Shown: in pieces, positions 47,016 to 58,321 of the stretch | Numbering within the stretch: the stretch's first letter is position 1 | How the letters are laid out: each line of letters opens with the position of its first letter | Translations under genes and position numbers: made by a program | Notes under the pieces: generated by a model | Told to the model about the DNA's origin: nothing | Database searches by the model: none | The model's input: only the letters and a program-made list of their open reading frames with translations | Assembly (NCBI GenBank): GCA_029259635.1 | Contig: JAJDEU010000038.1 | Location: 62,001-126,000 of the forward strand | Direction: 5' to 3' | From: Planctomycetota bacterium | GTDB lineage: Bacteria > Planctomycetota > UBA1135 > GCA-002686595 | DNA length: 64,000 nucleotides

Positions 47016-48113
47016 ATGGATGCCTCTCGATCGTCCGCGCCTAAGCGACTTGGGCGCGGACACCTTTTATTACTGATTGTTCTCTGCGCAGCAGCCGCCA
47101 TTGGGGCTTATCGCCGTCCGTCCGAGGCGGTCGAACTCCCGCCCTCGGTTGCCGCCAAGAATCGAACGCCCGACGCAATCCCGTCGAACGCCGAGTTCGA
47201 TTCCGAGCTCGCCGAAGGTATTCGCCTCATCGAGGAACATCGCTACCGTTCTGCTGGCGAGTCACTGTTGCGGGCTCAAGCGCTTCGTCCGACGGATGCT
47301 GAGGTGCACTTTCAGCTGGGATTGAACCACCTGGGTTTGCTGGAGTTTGACCACGCGGAGGCTTACCTCGAGATGGCGGGAGAGCTCGAACCGGATAACG
47401 CTCGCTACGTTTTCGGTATGGCGAAACTCCTGGGACAAAAACTAGTTCGCATGGAAGACTCGTTCGCGAAGCTCGGCTTAGCCACGCGGAGCAAACGCTT
47501 GATCGATCGAGCCATCGAGCTCGACGGAGAGCTCGTCGACGCGAGGCTCGCTCGCATGCTCTTCTGCATGCTGGCACCTGCGATTCTGGGCGGCGGAATC
47601 GATCGCGCTCGCGAGGAGATCCTTTTGATCTCCCAAGTCGAACCGGCCGTGGGACTCTTCGCCGAGGCTTGGCTGGCGGAGGAACAAGAAGAGCTCGCGG
47701 ACGCCGAGAGCCTCTACCTGAGATCCATCGAATTGGACCCGGACTACGCGCGCTCACACTATCGACTCGGAGGTTTGCTTCTCGAACAAGAGCGATTCGA
47801 GGCCGCCCACTCGCGGTTTGAAGACTGCCTTCGAATCGATCCACGGGGACCGCGCAACCACGAAGGCCTCGGGCGAAGTCTTGCGGGATTAGGGCGCTGT
47901 GAAGAGGCGATCCAACACTATCGCCTCGCGCTCGAGATCGATCCCGAGAACGCTTCGCCGATCTTCGGTGAAGCCGAATGTCTCGACGACCTCGGCGAGC
48001 TACCCGCTGCTCGAGAGGCTTTTCGCCGCTTCATCGAGAGCGCGGTCGACTCCGACGAGGAGCGAATCGATCAAGCTCAATCGTGGCTCGCAGAGCACTC
48101 AACTGCGAAATGA
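47016..48113 (+). CDS. TPR-repeat protein with N-terminal membrane anchor
   Basis: 365 residues. One N-terminal transmembrane/signal-anchor helix (HLLLLIVLCAAAAIGAY) is followed by several tetratricopeptide repeats (AESLYLRSIELDPDYARSHY; AIQHYRLALEIDPENASPI) ending near residue 345. TPR arrays mediate protein-protein binding; the partner is unknown. It is probably periplasmic. The gene stands alone between the propeller-amidohydrolase and a lipoprotein gene. Confidence 0.8.
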   Translation: MDASRSSAPKRLGRGHLLLLIVLCAAAAIGAYRRPSEAVELPPSVAAKNRTPDAIPSNAEFDSELAEGIRLIEEHRYRSAGESLLRAQALRPTDAEVHFQLGLNHLGLLEFDHAEAYLEMAGELEPDNARYVFGMAKLLGQKLVRMEDSFAKLGLATRSKRLIDRAIELDGELVDARLARMLFCMLAPAILGGGIDRAREEILLISQVEPAVGLFAEAWLAEEQEELADAESLYLRSIELDPDYARSHYRLGGLLLEQERFEAAHSRFEDCLRIDPRGPRNHEGLGRSLAGLGRCEEAIQHYRLALEIDPENASPIFGEAECLDDLGELPAAREAFRRFIESAVDSDEERIDQAQSWLAEHSTAK

Positions 48114-48322
48114 AAGACCCTTCACGCTCATATCAACGCCGAGAATCGAGCTAAATTCCGTTACAGAGACTTGTCGCGTTCGAAATCTACTCGAATCTCG
48201 AATTCACAATTAGAATAACGCCTGCGACTTCCCTCACAAAAGCAACCGAGCACACCAATCTCAATCCCCCCGACCGCTCTCCCTCGCCACGCGTGCAGAG
48301 CGATGACGAAATTGACGTATCG

Positions 48323-49129
48323 ATGAAACTCAATCTAAAAAGTACCGGCCTGGCCTCGCTCGCCCTCCTCATCTCTCTCTCCGCGCTGGGCAGCTGTGCC
48401 GCTGTTGGCGACCAGCCCGAACGCGAGAAAGCGACCTGGAGGAATCCGGTCTTCGGTGCGGAGGTTTTCGCGAGCGCCGTCGAGCTGGGCGAAATCGATT
48501 TCGACGATGACCTCGAGACTATCCTCGGCAGTAGCATTGAAGATGTCGAGCGCCAGAGAGCCGGTGTTCGGGTCTCGCTGGGCTCGGATTACCTGCGCGC
48601 CTTTGTGCAATTTTTCGCCGAGGAGATCGACGAGTTCGACTCCTCTCAACTCGACCCCGGCAGCGCGGTCACCATCGACGACTTATTCGGAATCGGCATT
48701 GGCGTAGTTGGTTCGCCAACGATCAAGAAGCGCGCCGATGGCGTGCGTATTGTGACTCCCTATCGAGTGGGCATTAACATTGTGAGCGGAGAGGGAAGAT
48801 TCACGGATGCGACCGGCGCAACACTGCTCAAGTCGACAACCGAGGACGGAGACCTGGCCTACATCGAGCAAGAAGTCTCGGTCGGCGTCGGCGTCAATTC
48901 CCGCGGCTTCCAAGCCACCATCGGCCTCTTCTTGACCAACCTCTCCGGTCTTGTCGATGACGAGATCGTGACCGATACCGACAATGACGACCTCAAGTTC
49001 GAAGGCAGCAATGCCGGTCCGTACTTCGAGCTTGGCTACTCCGACCCCGGCTCTCCCATGAACTTCGGCGTGCGCGGAATTGTCGGAGGAGTTCAGGGAG
49101 TCGAAGCCTTCTTTGGCGTCGCGCTCTAA
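48323..49129 (+). CDS. Lipoprotein of unknown function, beta-rich
   Basis: 268 residues from ATG at 48323, which begins a lipoprotein signal (LALLISLSALGSC, Cys about 24). The upstream in-frame ATG at 48293 does not. The mature part has glycine-rich alternating strands (GIGIGVVGSPTIKK; EQEVSVGVGVNSRGFQATIG; FELGYSDPGSPMNFGVRGIV), consistent with a small outer-membrane-type barrel. Acidic segments (EIDFDDDLETILG) precede it. No family is recognised. Confidence 0.65.
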   Translation: MKLNLKSTGLASLALLISLSALGSCAAVGDQPEREKATWRNPVFGAEVFASAVELGEIDFDDDLETILGSSIEDVERQRAGVRVSLGSDYLRAFVQFFAEEIDEFDSSQLDPGSAVTIDDLFGIGIGVVGSPTIKKRADGVRIVTPYRVGINIVSGEGRFTDATGATLLKSTTEDGDLAYIEQEVSVGVGVNSRGFQATIGLFLTNLSGLVDDEIVTDTDNDDLKFEGSNAGPYFELGYSDPGSPMNFGVRGIVGGVQGVEAFFGVAL

Positions 49130-49190
49130 ACGAGAACCGCGCCGAACCTAGTCGGCCCTCTTCACGGGAAAGCGTTGCGAGGTGCGTCCG

Positions 49191-49973
49191 CTAGTTTCGG
49201 CCGCCGCCATTGCGACCACCCCCGTTGCGGTCGCCTCCGGTTCCCCCGCGAGGGGGACCGCCGCGCCCACGTGAAGATTGGTCGTACTGCGTCAGCTGTT
49301 CCGGAGTTAGAACGCGCTCCAAACCCTCACGTGACTCCGTTCGAACCGCGCGCATATCTTCGCGAAGCGTGTCCCACGAACCCGTCTCACGCGCAGCGTC
49401 CATCAACTCTCCGCGCCGAACTTGCTCGTCGGTAAGGATGGTGCGCATCTCCTCCGCTTGATACGAATCCAGATTCAACTGAGTGGTGTAACGACTGATA
49501 CGAGCATCGAGCTCCTTCTGCCGTGCCTCCTCCCAGCGCTGCTCGCTCTCCTCGCGCTCTTCGTTGCGGAAGTCTTCGAATGCACGTCGCATCCCCTCTT
49601 CGAGGACGGGCGCCAGGGTTCCGTCGGGCGCCGTCAGCGCGGCCAGTCCATCGACCGGGTCTTCGTTCGCGCGGTCTTCTTCCGCGCTCGGTTGAGCCAC
49701 CACGGCGCGACGGTTTTCCGATAGAGCACGTGCCTCTTCCAACTCAACAATCCGAGCGAAGAGCATCTGGTTATCAACCCGCAGCTTCTCCAGCTCCTCT
49801 TCGAACTCAGTTCGTGAGATCGAGGAAGGATCGACGGTTCTCTCCGCGGGAATCGAGGCGACTAGCTCGGCCGGCTCCTCACCCGTCGGCGAAAAGAACA
49901 GGGCGGCTGCAGCGGAGACGACAATCGCCGTCGTGCCGCCTACGAGAATGGTGAAGAGTGCTTGGTTCTGCAT
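49191..49973 (-). CDS. Membrane-anchored coiled-coil protein with Gly/Arg-rich tail
   Basis: 260 residues. One N-terminal transmembrane helix (LFTILVGGTTAIVVSAAAALFF) is followed by a coiled coil (EFEEELEKLRVDNQMLFARI) and a second helical region resembling Spy/CpxP-like helices (LDSYQAEEMRTILTDEQV; EGLERVLTPEQLTQYDQ). The last 30 residues are a Gly/Arg/Asn-rich low-complexity tail (GGDRNGGGRNGGGRN). Such proteins are common in Planctomycetota; function unknown. Confidence 0.65.
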   Translation of the reverse strand: MQNQALFTILVGGTTAIVVSAAAALFFSPTGEEPAELVASIPAERTVDPSSISRTEFEEELEKLRVDNQMLFARIVELEEARALSENRRAVVAQPSAEEDRANEDPVDGLAALTAPDGTLAPVLEEGMRRAFEDFRNEEREESEQRWEEARQKELDARISRYTTQLNLDSYQAEEMRTILTDEQVRRGELMDAARETGSWDTLREDMRAVRTESREGLERVLTPEQLTQYDQSSRGRGGPPRGGTGGDRNGGGRNGGGRN

Positions 49974-50175
49974 GGGAGGTTGATTCTGGAGTGGGAGGAC
50001 CGGCCCACAACCCGGATCGACGGGGGGCGTTTCGAGGATTACAGAATAAATAGCCCCCGAACGGAGCCTTCCTCGAATTCAACGGAAATTGTACCCCTTC
50101 GAGCGACCCGGAAGCCTTCGAGTACCGCCGAGCGGGACTCGCGGCCTATCGCTCTAGCTTCCTATGCCCCGGGAG

Positions 50176-50973
50176 CTATTGGGTCCGCCGTTTCGCCACG
50201 ATCGTGAAGACCCGGTGCGGAACTCGAAGCGGGTCCTTCGGAAAATCGCGGGCCAGCAGCGCCTTTAAATCCGAATCGAACCGCTCGGTCCCCGCCTCGT
50301 CGAGGGTCGCCGAAACACCCGCGCTCGCCCTCATGCGACCGCGCCAGGCTTCATGCGTGTAGACCAGATCCAGGTCATAGGACCGGGTCTCAATGCCTTC
50401 GAAACCCGCCCGCATGACATCCGCCACGTAGCCCGTCGGTAGTCCGTCCAATCCCGCCATGGCCCAATCCGGATTGTGCTCGAGAACGAGCGCTTCGGTG
50501 GCCGCCACGACGTTGCCTTCCCAAGGAAGCCAATCGAGTTGAGCAATGCACAGCTTGCCGGAAGGAATGAGTACACGATTCAATTCGCGCGTGAGTCGCT
50601 CCTTATCGAACCAAAACCAACACTGCGCAGCGGTCACAACGTCGAATGACTCGTCGGGCAACCCGGTATCTTCGACGGATGCGATTACCTGCGTCACGTC
50701 GACTCCGGCCTCGCGATCCAAGAGTTTCGCGGCTTCGAGTAAATCGGCCGAGCGATCGAGCGCCGTAACAGTCGCGCCGCCAAGGGCCAACCCGCGAGCC
50801 ATCTGCCCCGTTCCAGCACCGATGTCCAAGATGCGCTGGCCCGGCACTCCGATTCCTTGCGCGCGCAACCGAGCGAAAAATTCTTCGGGGAAGCCCTGGC
50901 GATATCGGCTGTAGTCCGCCGCCGTCCGCCCGAAATCAACTCGCTCTACAAACTCTTCGCGCGCCGAACTCAT
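50176..50973 (-). CDS. Class I SAM-dependent methyltransferase
   Basis: 265 residues. The SAM-binding motif I is ILDIGAGTGQMARGLA (about 48-63), followed by an acidic residue at the second strand (VTALDRS) and the FDVVTAAQCWFWFD motif, giving a complete Rossmann-type methyltransferase of the UbiE/MenG-like Methyltransf_11 group. The substrate cannot be inferred. Its ATG overlaps the stop of the upstream helicase gene by four bases, so the two are cotranscribed. Confidence 0.85.
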   Translation of the reverse strand: MSSAREEFVERVDFGRTAADYSRYRQGFPEEFFARLRAQGIGVPGQRILDIGAGTGQMARGLALGGATVTALDRSADLLEAAKLLDREAGVDVTQVIASVEDTGLPDESFDVVTAAQCWFWFDKERLTRELNRVLIPSGKLCIAQLDWLPWEGNVVAATEALVLEHNPDWAMAGLDGLPTGYVADVMRAGFEGIETRSYDLDLVYTHEAWRGRMRASAGVSATLDEAGTERFDSDLKALLARDFPKDPLRVPHRVFTIVAKRRTQ

Positions 50974-53009
50974 GCACGTTCAGCGTAGCGACTCTTGCGC
51001 TTCTTGCGCGCCTTCTTCGGCGCCTTCTTCTTCTCCGTCGGCTTGACGCTCCCCGCCGCGACCCAGCCGGCCGGCGGACTCTCGCCCTTGATCTCGTAGA
51101 AAAAGCGCGAGGGGTGAGACGTTACGCGCGTGCCGTACTTCGCTCGCTCCGCCGTCATCGTAATCGTGAGGTAGCGCTTGGCTCGAGTCACGCCGACGTA
51201 CGCCAAGCGGCGTTCCTCCTCGATGGAGTCTTCCGCCACCGAACGCGTGTGCGGGAGAATGCCCTCCTCAACGCCAACGAGATACACGCGCGAAAACTCG
51301 AGCCCTTTCGCCGCATGCAACGTCATCAAGGTCACTCGATTGCGCTTGCCCGGCTCTTCCTTCGAGTTCTGGTCGCTCTCCGTCAGCGCCAGATCCTCGA
51401 GGAATCGGCGGATGGACGGCAACTTGCGGCGATGAACGTGGTTCTCCGCTGCGTTCAAAACTTCCATCACCGACGCCCAGCGATCATTCCGCTCGCGCTC
51501 GTCCTTGTAAATGCGATCGACTTCGCCTCGGTATCCAACCACATCCAACATGCGTCGAATCGTCTCCACAACACCGAGCTCCTTCGACTGCCCCATCAGT
51601 GTCTTGAGGTTCGCGCGCAGTGCCTGCACCGCATTCTCGGCCGCCTTGGGTAAACCATCGATTTCATCCGCACGATCGAAGGCTTCGGGAACCGAGATGC
51701 CATGTTCGGTTGCGAAGGCGAGCACCTTCTCGATGCTGCTCTTGCCGACTCCGCGAGGAGGACTGGTGATGATCCTGAGCAACGAGACCTCGTCCTTCGA
51801 GTTCGCCATCAGCTTGATGTAAGCGAGCACATCGCGGACTTCCTTGCGGTCGTAAAAAGACATGCCACCGACGAGCAAGTATGGAATATCACGAGCGCGC
51901 AGCTCCGTCTCAAAAGAGCGCGGCTGCGTCGCGGTGCGAAAGAGGATCGCGATGTCCGAATATTTCCCGCCGGCCTCGCGCTCGACCGCTTCAATGTCCT
52001 TGACGACGTACTGCGCTTCGGTGTCCTCGTCGCGCAAGGTGTGCGCCATGATCAGCGGGCCGTCACCGTGCGCCGAGCGCAGCACTTTCTCATGGCGACC
52101 GGTATTGTTCGAGATCAGCCGGTTGGCCGCCGACAACACCTGATTGGTCGAGCGATAGTTCGTCTCCAACCGCACAACCAGCGCACCGGGATAGTGGCTC
52201 TCGAAGCTGAGGATGTTTTTGATATCCGCTCCGCGCCAACCGTAGATCGACTGATCGTCGTCGCCGACCGCGCAGATGTTTTTATGTTCCCCCGCGATTT
52301 GGCGCAGGATCGCGAATTGAACGCCATTCGTGTCCTGATACTCATCCACCAGGACGTACCGATAGCGGTCTTTAAACTTCGCACGCGCGGTCGGATGATC
52401 CCGCAGCAGCTCCAGCGTCTTGAGCAAGAGATCGTCGAAATCGAGCATGCCCGAGCGAGTGAGGTGATCCGCGTAACGGATCCAAGCGCGTCCGATAAGC
52501 TCGTCGCGCTCCTCCCCGGAGCCCTCCAGATACTGGTCCGGAGTCATCGCACGATTCTTCGCGAGCGAGATGATCGAAGACAGATCGCGGGGTTGAATCG
52601 TCGCTTCCGCGATGCGCAGCTCGCGCAAGGCACCCTTCAGCGCGGCGAGTTGATCGGACGCATCGCAGATCGAAAACTTCTTCGGAATGCCCAGCATCTC
52701 GGCGTGCTCGCGCAAAGACCGAACGCAGAAGGAATGAAATGTCCCGACGGTCAGAAGCTTGCCCTTCTTCTTTCCGACGAGCGCGCCGACACGATCCCGC
52801 ATCTCCGCGGCGGCTTTATTCGTGAAGGTCATCGCCAACACGTTTCGCGGGTCGACACCCTTCGCGAGCAAGTGCGCCATGCGCACCGTGATCACCCGCG
52901 TCTTGCCCGTGCCAGCACCAGCCAATACCAAGACCGATCCTTCCGTAGCTTCGACGGCAGAGCGTTGCTCGGGATTAAGGCCTTGGAGAATCTTCGAGGT
53001 GTTCGTCAC
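50970..53009 (-). CDS. UvrD/Rep/PcrA-type ATP-dependent DNA helicase
   Basis: 679 residues. Superfamily 1A helicase motifs are present in order: Q-motif LNPEQRSAVE, Walker A AGAGTGKT (30-37), VDEYQDTN (motif II), GDDDQSIYGWRGAD (motif III), LETNYRS (motif IV), LMTLHAAKGLEFSRVYLVG (motif V) and RLAYVGVTRAK (motif VI). A basic C-terminal tail (KKKAPKKARKKRKS) probably binds DNA. Length fits PcrA/UvrD-type proteins active in repair and replication restart. Confidence 0.95.
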   Translation of the reverse strand: MTNTSKILQGLNPEQRSAVEATEGSVLVLAGAGTGKTRVITVRMAHLLAKGVDPRNVLAMTFTNKAAAEMRDRVGALVGKKKGKLLTVGTFHSFCVRSLREHAEMLGIPKKFSICDASDQLAALKGALRELRIAEATIQPRDLSSIISLAKNRAMTPDQYLEGSGEERDELIGRAWIRYADHLTRSGMLDFDDLLLKTLELLRDHPTARAKFKDRYRYVLVDEYQDTNGVQFAILRQIAGEHKNICAVGDDDQSIYGWRGADIKNILSFESHYPGALVVRLETNYRSTNQVLSAANRLISNNTGRHEKVLRSAHGDGPLIMAHTLRDEDTEAQYVVKDIEAVEREAGGKYSDIAILFRTATQPRSFETELRARDIPYLLVGGMSFYDRKEVRDVLAYIKLMANSKDEVSLLRIITSPPRGVGKSSIEKVLAFATEHGISVPEAFDRADEIDGLPKAAENAVQALRANLKTLMGQSKELGVVETIRRMLDVVGYRGEVDRIYKDERERNDRWASVMEVLNAAENHVHRRKLPSIRRFLEDLALTESDQNSKEEPGKRNRVTLMTLHAAKGLEFSRVYLVGVEEGILPHTRSVAEDSIEEERRLAYVGVTRAKRYLTITMTAERAKYGTRVTSHPSRFFYEIKGESPPAGWVAAGSVKPTEKKKAPKKARKKRKSRYAERA

Positions 53010-53553
53010 AGGTGCAGGTTCGGCAAACGAGTTTGGCGAGCGAGTCGATCGAAATGCGATCGACTCTTCGCGCGGATGTTACGCGTGCCCGCTTCAGTCT
53101 CCAACGAGTTCGCATACCGCTTTGAATTTCTAAAGCGATTCCAAACCGATCGAGCTTCGACAAGCTCAAGCAGAACGCGTCGACTTGCGGAGCGGCCCTG
53201 CCCCCGATCGATCACCTCCTGATCAACGTCAGCTCAATCAACCCTGGGCAAAGTCCGGGCATGGCGAAGCGCAGCCTTGCCCGTCGAGCCGCGCAGCGGA
53301 ACTCCAGCGCCGCCATCCGCCACCAGCCTCGCCTCGCGAGTTCGGCCGATCGAGCCGCGAGAATCCTCCGCACCAGAGCCCTTCCCGCTCGAAAATTCGG
53401 CGCCCGCGCGCCAAGTCCCGGGCCGAGGCCCTGCCGCCCGGAGACGAAAGCTCCTTCTCACGTTAGAATCCTCGGCCCGAAATCCGTCCACGCCCCTTCC
53501 CAGACCGCCCGATCTCCGTTTCCCGCCCGAGCTTCCGGCCGGTGCCCTTCAAG
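53010..53553. other. Gene-free region between helicase and gcvP
   Basis: About 540 GC-rich bases upstream of two divergent genes. ORFs here are short, overlap on all frames and have no domains. The gcvP promoter must be in it, but I see no glycine riboswitch core. Confidence 0.45.
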
Positions 53554-56454
<2,901 letters not shown>

Positions 56455-56704
56455 CTGGCGCATCAACTCCTTCGTTCGTCGCCGAACACTCATCGAACCT
56501 GTCGCTCATCGCCTACACCTTTCCTTCTTCGCATTTCACCTCGCACTTCCCTTAGCGCTCATCGCTCGCAAGCCCAACGTTCAATACCTCAGCCGCAACC
56601 GCGATTTCGAATCTGGTTCGGGCCTCCTCTCTCTGAATTCAATCTGTTCGTAACACTTATCCGGCGGCTCGCCACTGTGAGCCCCAAGTCCACCGAGAAT
56701 CCCA

Positions 56705-57319
56705 ATGACTAAGTACGCACTTCCCGACCTCTCCTATGATCCCGCCGCTCTCGAGCCCCACTACTCCGGCGCGATCATCGAGCTCCACCACGGCAAGCAC
56801 CACGCCGCCTATGTCGGTGGCGCCAATGCCACGATCGACAAGCTCGCCGAAGCCCGCGCCAGCGGCGACTACGGAACGATCAACCAGCTCGAGAAGAACC
56901 TCGCCTTCCACGTCTCGGGGCACCTGATGCACTCGCTCTTCTGGAAGAACATGAGCCCCGACGGCGGCGACAAGCCGACCGGTGAATTGGCCGCAGCCAT
57001 CGACGAGCACTTCGGCTCCTTCGACGCCTTCCAAGCCCAAATGACCCAAGCCGCGATGACCATTCAGGGCTCCGGCTGGGCCGCTCTCGCCTGGGAGCCT
57101 CTCGCCAGCCGTCTCGTCGTCGAGCAAATCTACGACCACCAAAACAACCTCGCCGGCACCGCCGTCCCGATCTTCGTCCTCGACATGTGGGAGCACGCCT
57201 TCTACCTCCAGTACAAGAACGTCAAAGGCGACTACGTCAAAGCCTTCTGGAACATCGCCAACTGGTCCGACGTCTCAACGCGCTTCGACAGCGTCCGCTC
57301 TCTCAACCTCTGCCTGTAG
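56705..57319 (+). CDS. Fe/Mn superoxide dismutase
   Basis: 204 residues without a signal peptide, so cytoplasmic. Metal ligands appear in the standard places: H28 ([12 protein letters not shown]), H76 ([10 protein letters not shown]), and the D..H pair in [12 protein letters not shown]. Length and the [10 protein letters not shown] strand are typical of the family. Fe versus Mn preference cannot be read safely from the sequence. It is followed by a bidirectional terminator shared with a convergent peroxiredoxin gene, placing two oxidative-stress enzymes tail to tail. Confidence 0.95.
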   Translation: MTKYALPDLSYDPAALEPHYSGAIIELHHGKHHAAYVGGANATIDKLAEARASGDYGTINQLEKNLAFHVSGHLMHSLFWKNMSPDGGDKPTGELAAAIDEHFGSFDAFQAQMTQAAMTIQGSGWAALAWEPLASRLVVEQIYDHQNNLAGTAVPIFVLDMWEHAFYLQYKNVKGDYVKAFWNIANWSDVSTRFDSVRSLNLCL

Positions 57320-57360
57320 TTGCTGCATGAATCGGTAGACCCTCACGCGAGCTGCCGTTA

Positions 57361-57405
57361 ATGAGAAAGGCCCCCGGATGCTGAACATCCGGGGGCCTTT
57401 CTCAT
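57361..57405. terminator. Bidirectional terminator between sod and peroxiredoxin genes
   Basis: Perfect 20-bp inverted repeat: ATGAGAAAGGCCCCCGGATG (57361-57380) and its exact complement (57386-57405), loop CTGAA. The A/T-rich ends give a short U-tract in both directions. It is nested within a larger inverted repeat (57329-57437). Confidence 0.9.
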
Positions 57406-57447
57406 TATGGGCAGACCGCGCGGGGGTCTACCGATTCGCGTTCCGGA

Positions 57448-58200
57448 CTAGACCGGAGCAGTACAAGAAGCCATGTGCGCGACGATGTCGCCGGACTCTT
57501 GGATCGTCTTGTCGCCGCAGACCAGGGTCGGGGCTTGCTCGTTGCCAGCGGCGGACTTCATTGCGCCCATCGCGCCTGCGTCGTCGGAGACGTTCTTGAT
57601 CGCGATCTTGTCGCCGAGGTGCAGGTTCTCGAGGGCGAGCATGGCGGCGCGCGATGCGCCACAGCCGCTCTTGACGTAGAGCGTTCCGGAGTCGATGCCG
57701 GCGGCAGCCGCGGGAGCCGACTTTTCACCGGTGTACTCGGCGTCGACTTTTTCGCACAGGGCCACGATGGCCTCGATGTCGCGGGAGCCGGGAGGACCGA
57801 CGGCGGAGATGTGCTTGATGACACCCGCTGCGTCGATGATCACGGTCGCGCGATCGGTGATGCCGTTGTCGGCGAGGTACAGACCGAAAGAATCGGCCAT
57901 GGCACCCTTGGGGTGGAAGTCGGCAAGCAACGGGAACGAAATCCCGCCCATGCTCTTCGCCCAGTTCGCGTGGCTAAAGACGGAGTCGATGCTGACTCCG
58001 AGGGGTTGAGTGTTGGCTTCTCTAAGACGGTTGGCCAGCGCTTCCAGCGCCGGAATTTCCTGAGTTCATGTGGGCGTGAAGTCCAGCGGGTAGAAGAGCA
58101 GCAGGACGTGCTGCTTTCCCTTGAACTGGGAAAGGCTCACTTTGCGACCGAGGTGGTCGGCGAGCTCGAAGTCGGGAGCGGCGGAATTTTCGTTAAGCAT
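57448..58200 (-). CDS. Putative selenocysteine peroxiredoxin fused to a glutaredoxin-like domain
   Basis: Read from ATG at 58200 with one in-frame TGA (58068-58066) taken as selenocysteine, the product has 250 residues. The N-terminal half is AhpC/TSA-type peroxiredoxin: P38-LDF-T42-PT-U45, exactly the P-x3-T-x2-C peroxidatic motif with Sec in place of Cys, then GVSIDSVFSHANWAKSMGG and TVIIDAAGVIKHISAVG. The C-terminal part (about 176-250) is glutaredoxin-like: TLYVKSGCGASRAAMLAL, with C-x-x-S in place of CPYC, and a cis-Pro in QAPTLVCG. It would reduce peroxides and could recycle through its own fused domain. Without Sec it would be a disrupted gene, normally started at 57951. Convergent with sod. 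Confidence 0.8.
58035..58068 (-). promoter_or_regulatory. Putative bacterial SECIS element
   Basis: On the minus strand the UGA is followed after 12 bases by a 7-bp stem (CCGGCGC/GCGCUGG, one G-U pair) with a UGGAA loop. The loop GG lies 21-22 bases after the UGA, within the usual range for SelB recognition of bacterial SECIS hairpins. Confidence 0.75.
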
Positions 58201-58321
58201 TGGTCTGATGTTCGTAGTGGAGTTGTCTCAAAATCGCGCAGCATTCTACGAATCGAACCGCTCGTCCGCGCCCCCCTCCGAGCCGGAATGCCCGAAATCG
58301 AGAGCCGCCAAGCGGTTGGAG

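Noticed and set aside
51702..53222. Long plus-strand ORF opposite the UvrD-type helicase gene
   Set aside because: It is a shadow of the helicase coding strand in GC-rich DNA; composition is Arg/His/Asp-rich and no domain is present.
53205..53222. GATCACCTCCT resembling the 3' end of 16S rRNA
   Set aside because: No rRNA sequence precedes it; an 11-base match occurs by chance.
53185..53553. Possible glycine riboswitch before gcvP
   Set aside because: No glycine-aptamer core or tandem aptamer arrangement could be recognised; region is simply GC-rich.
57448..57951. Short peroxiredoxin-like ORF starting at ATG 57951
   Set aside because: It begins in the middle of the fold, after the catalytic motif; the true start is 58200 if UGA 58068-58066 is read as selenocysteine.
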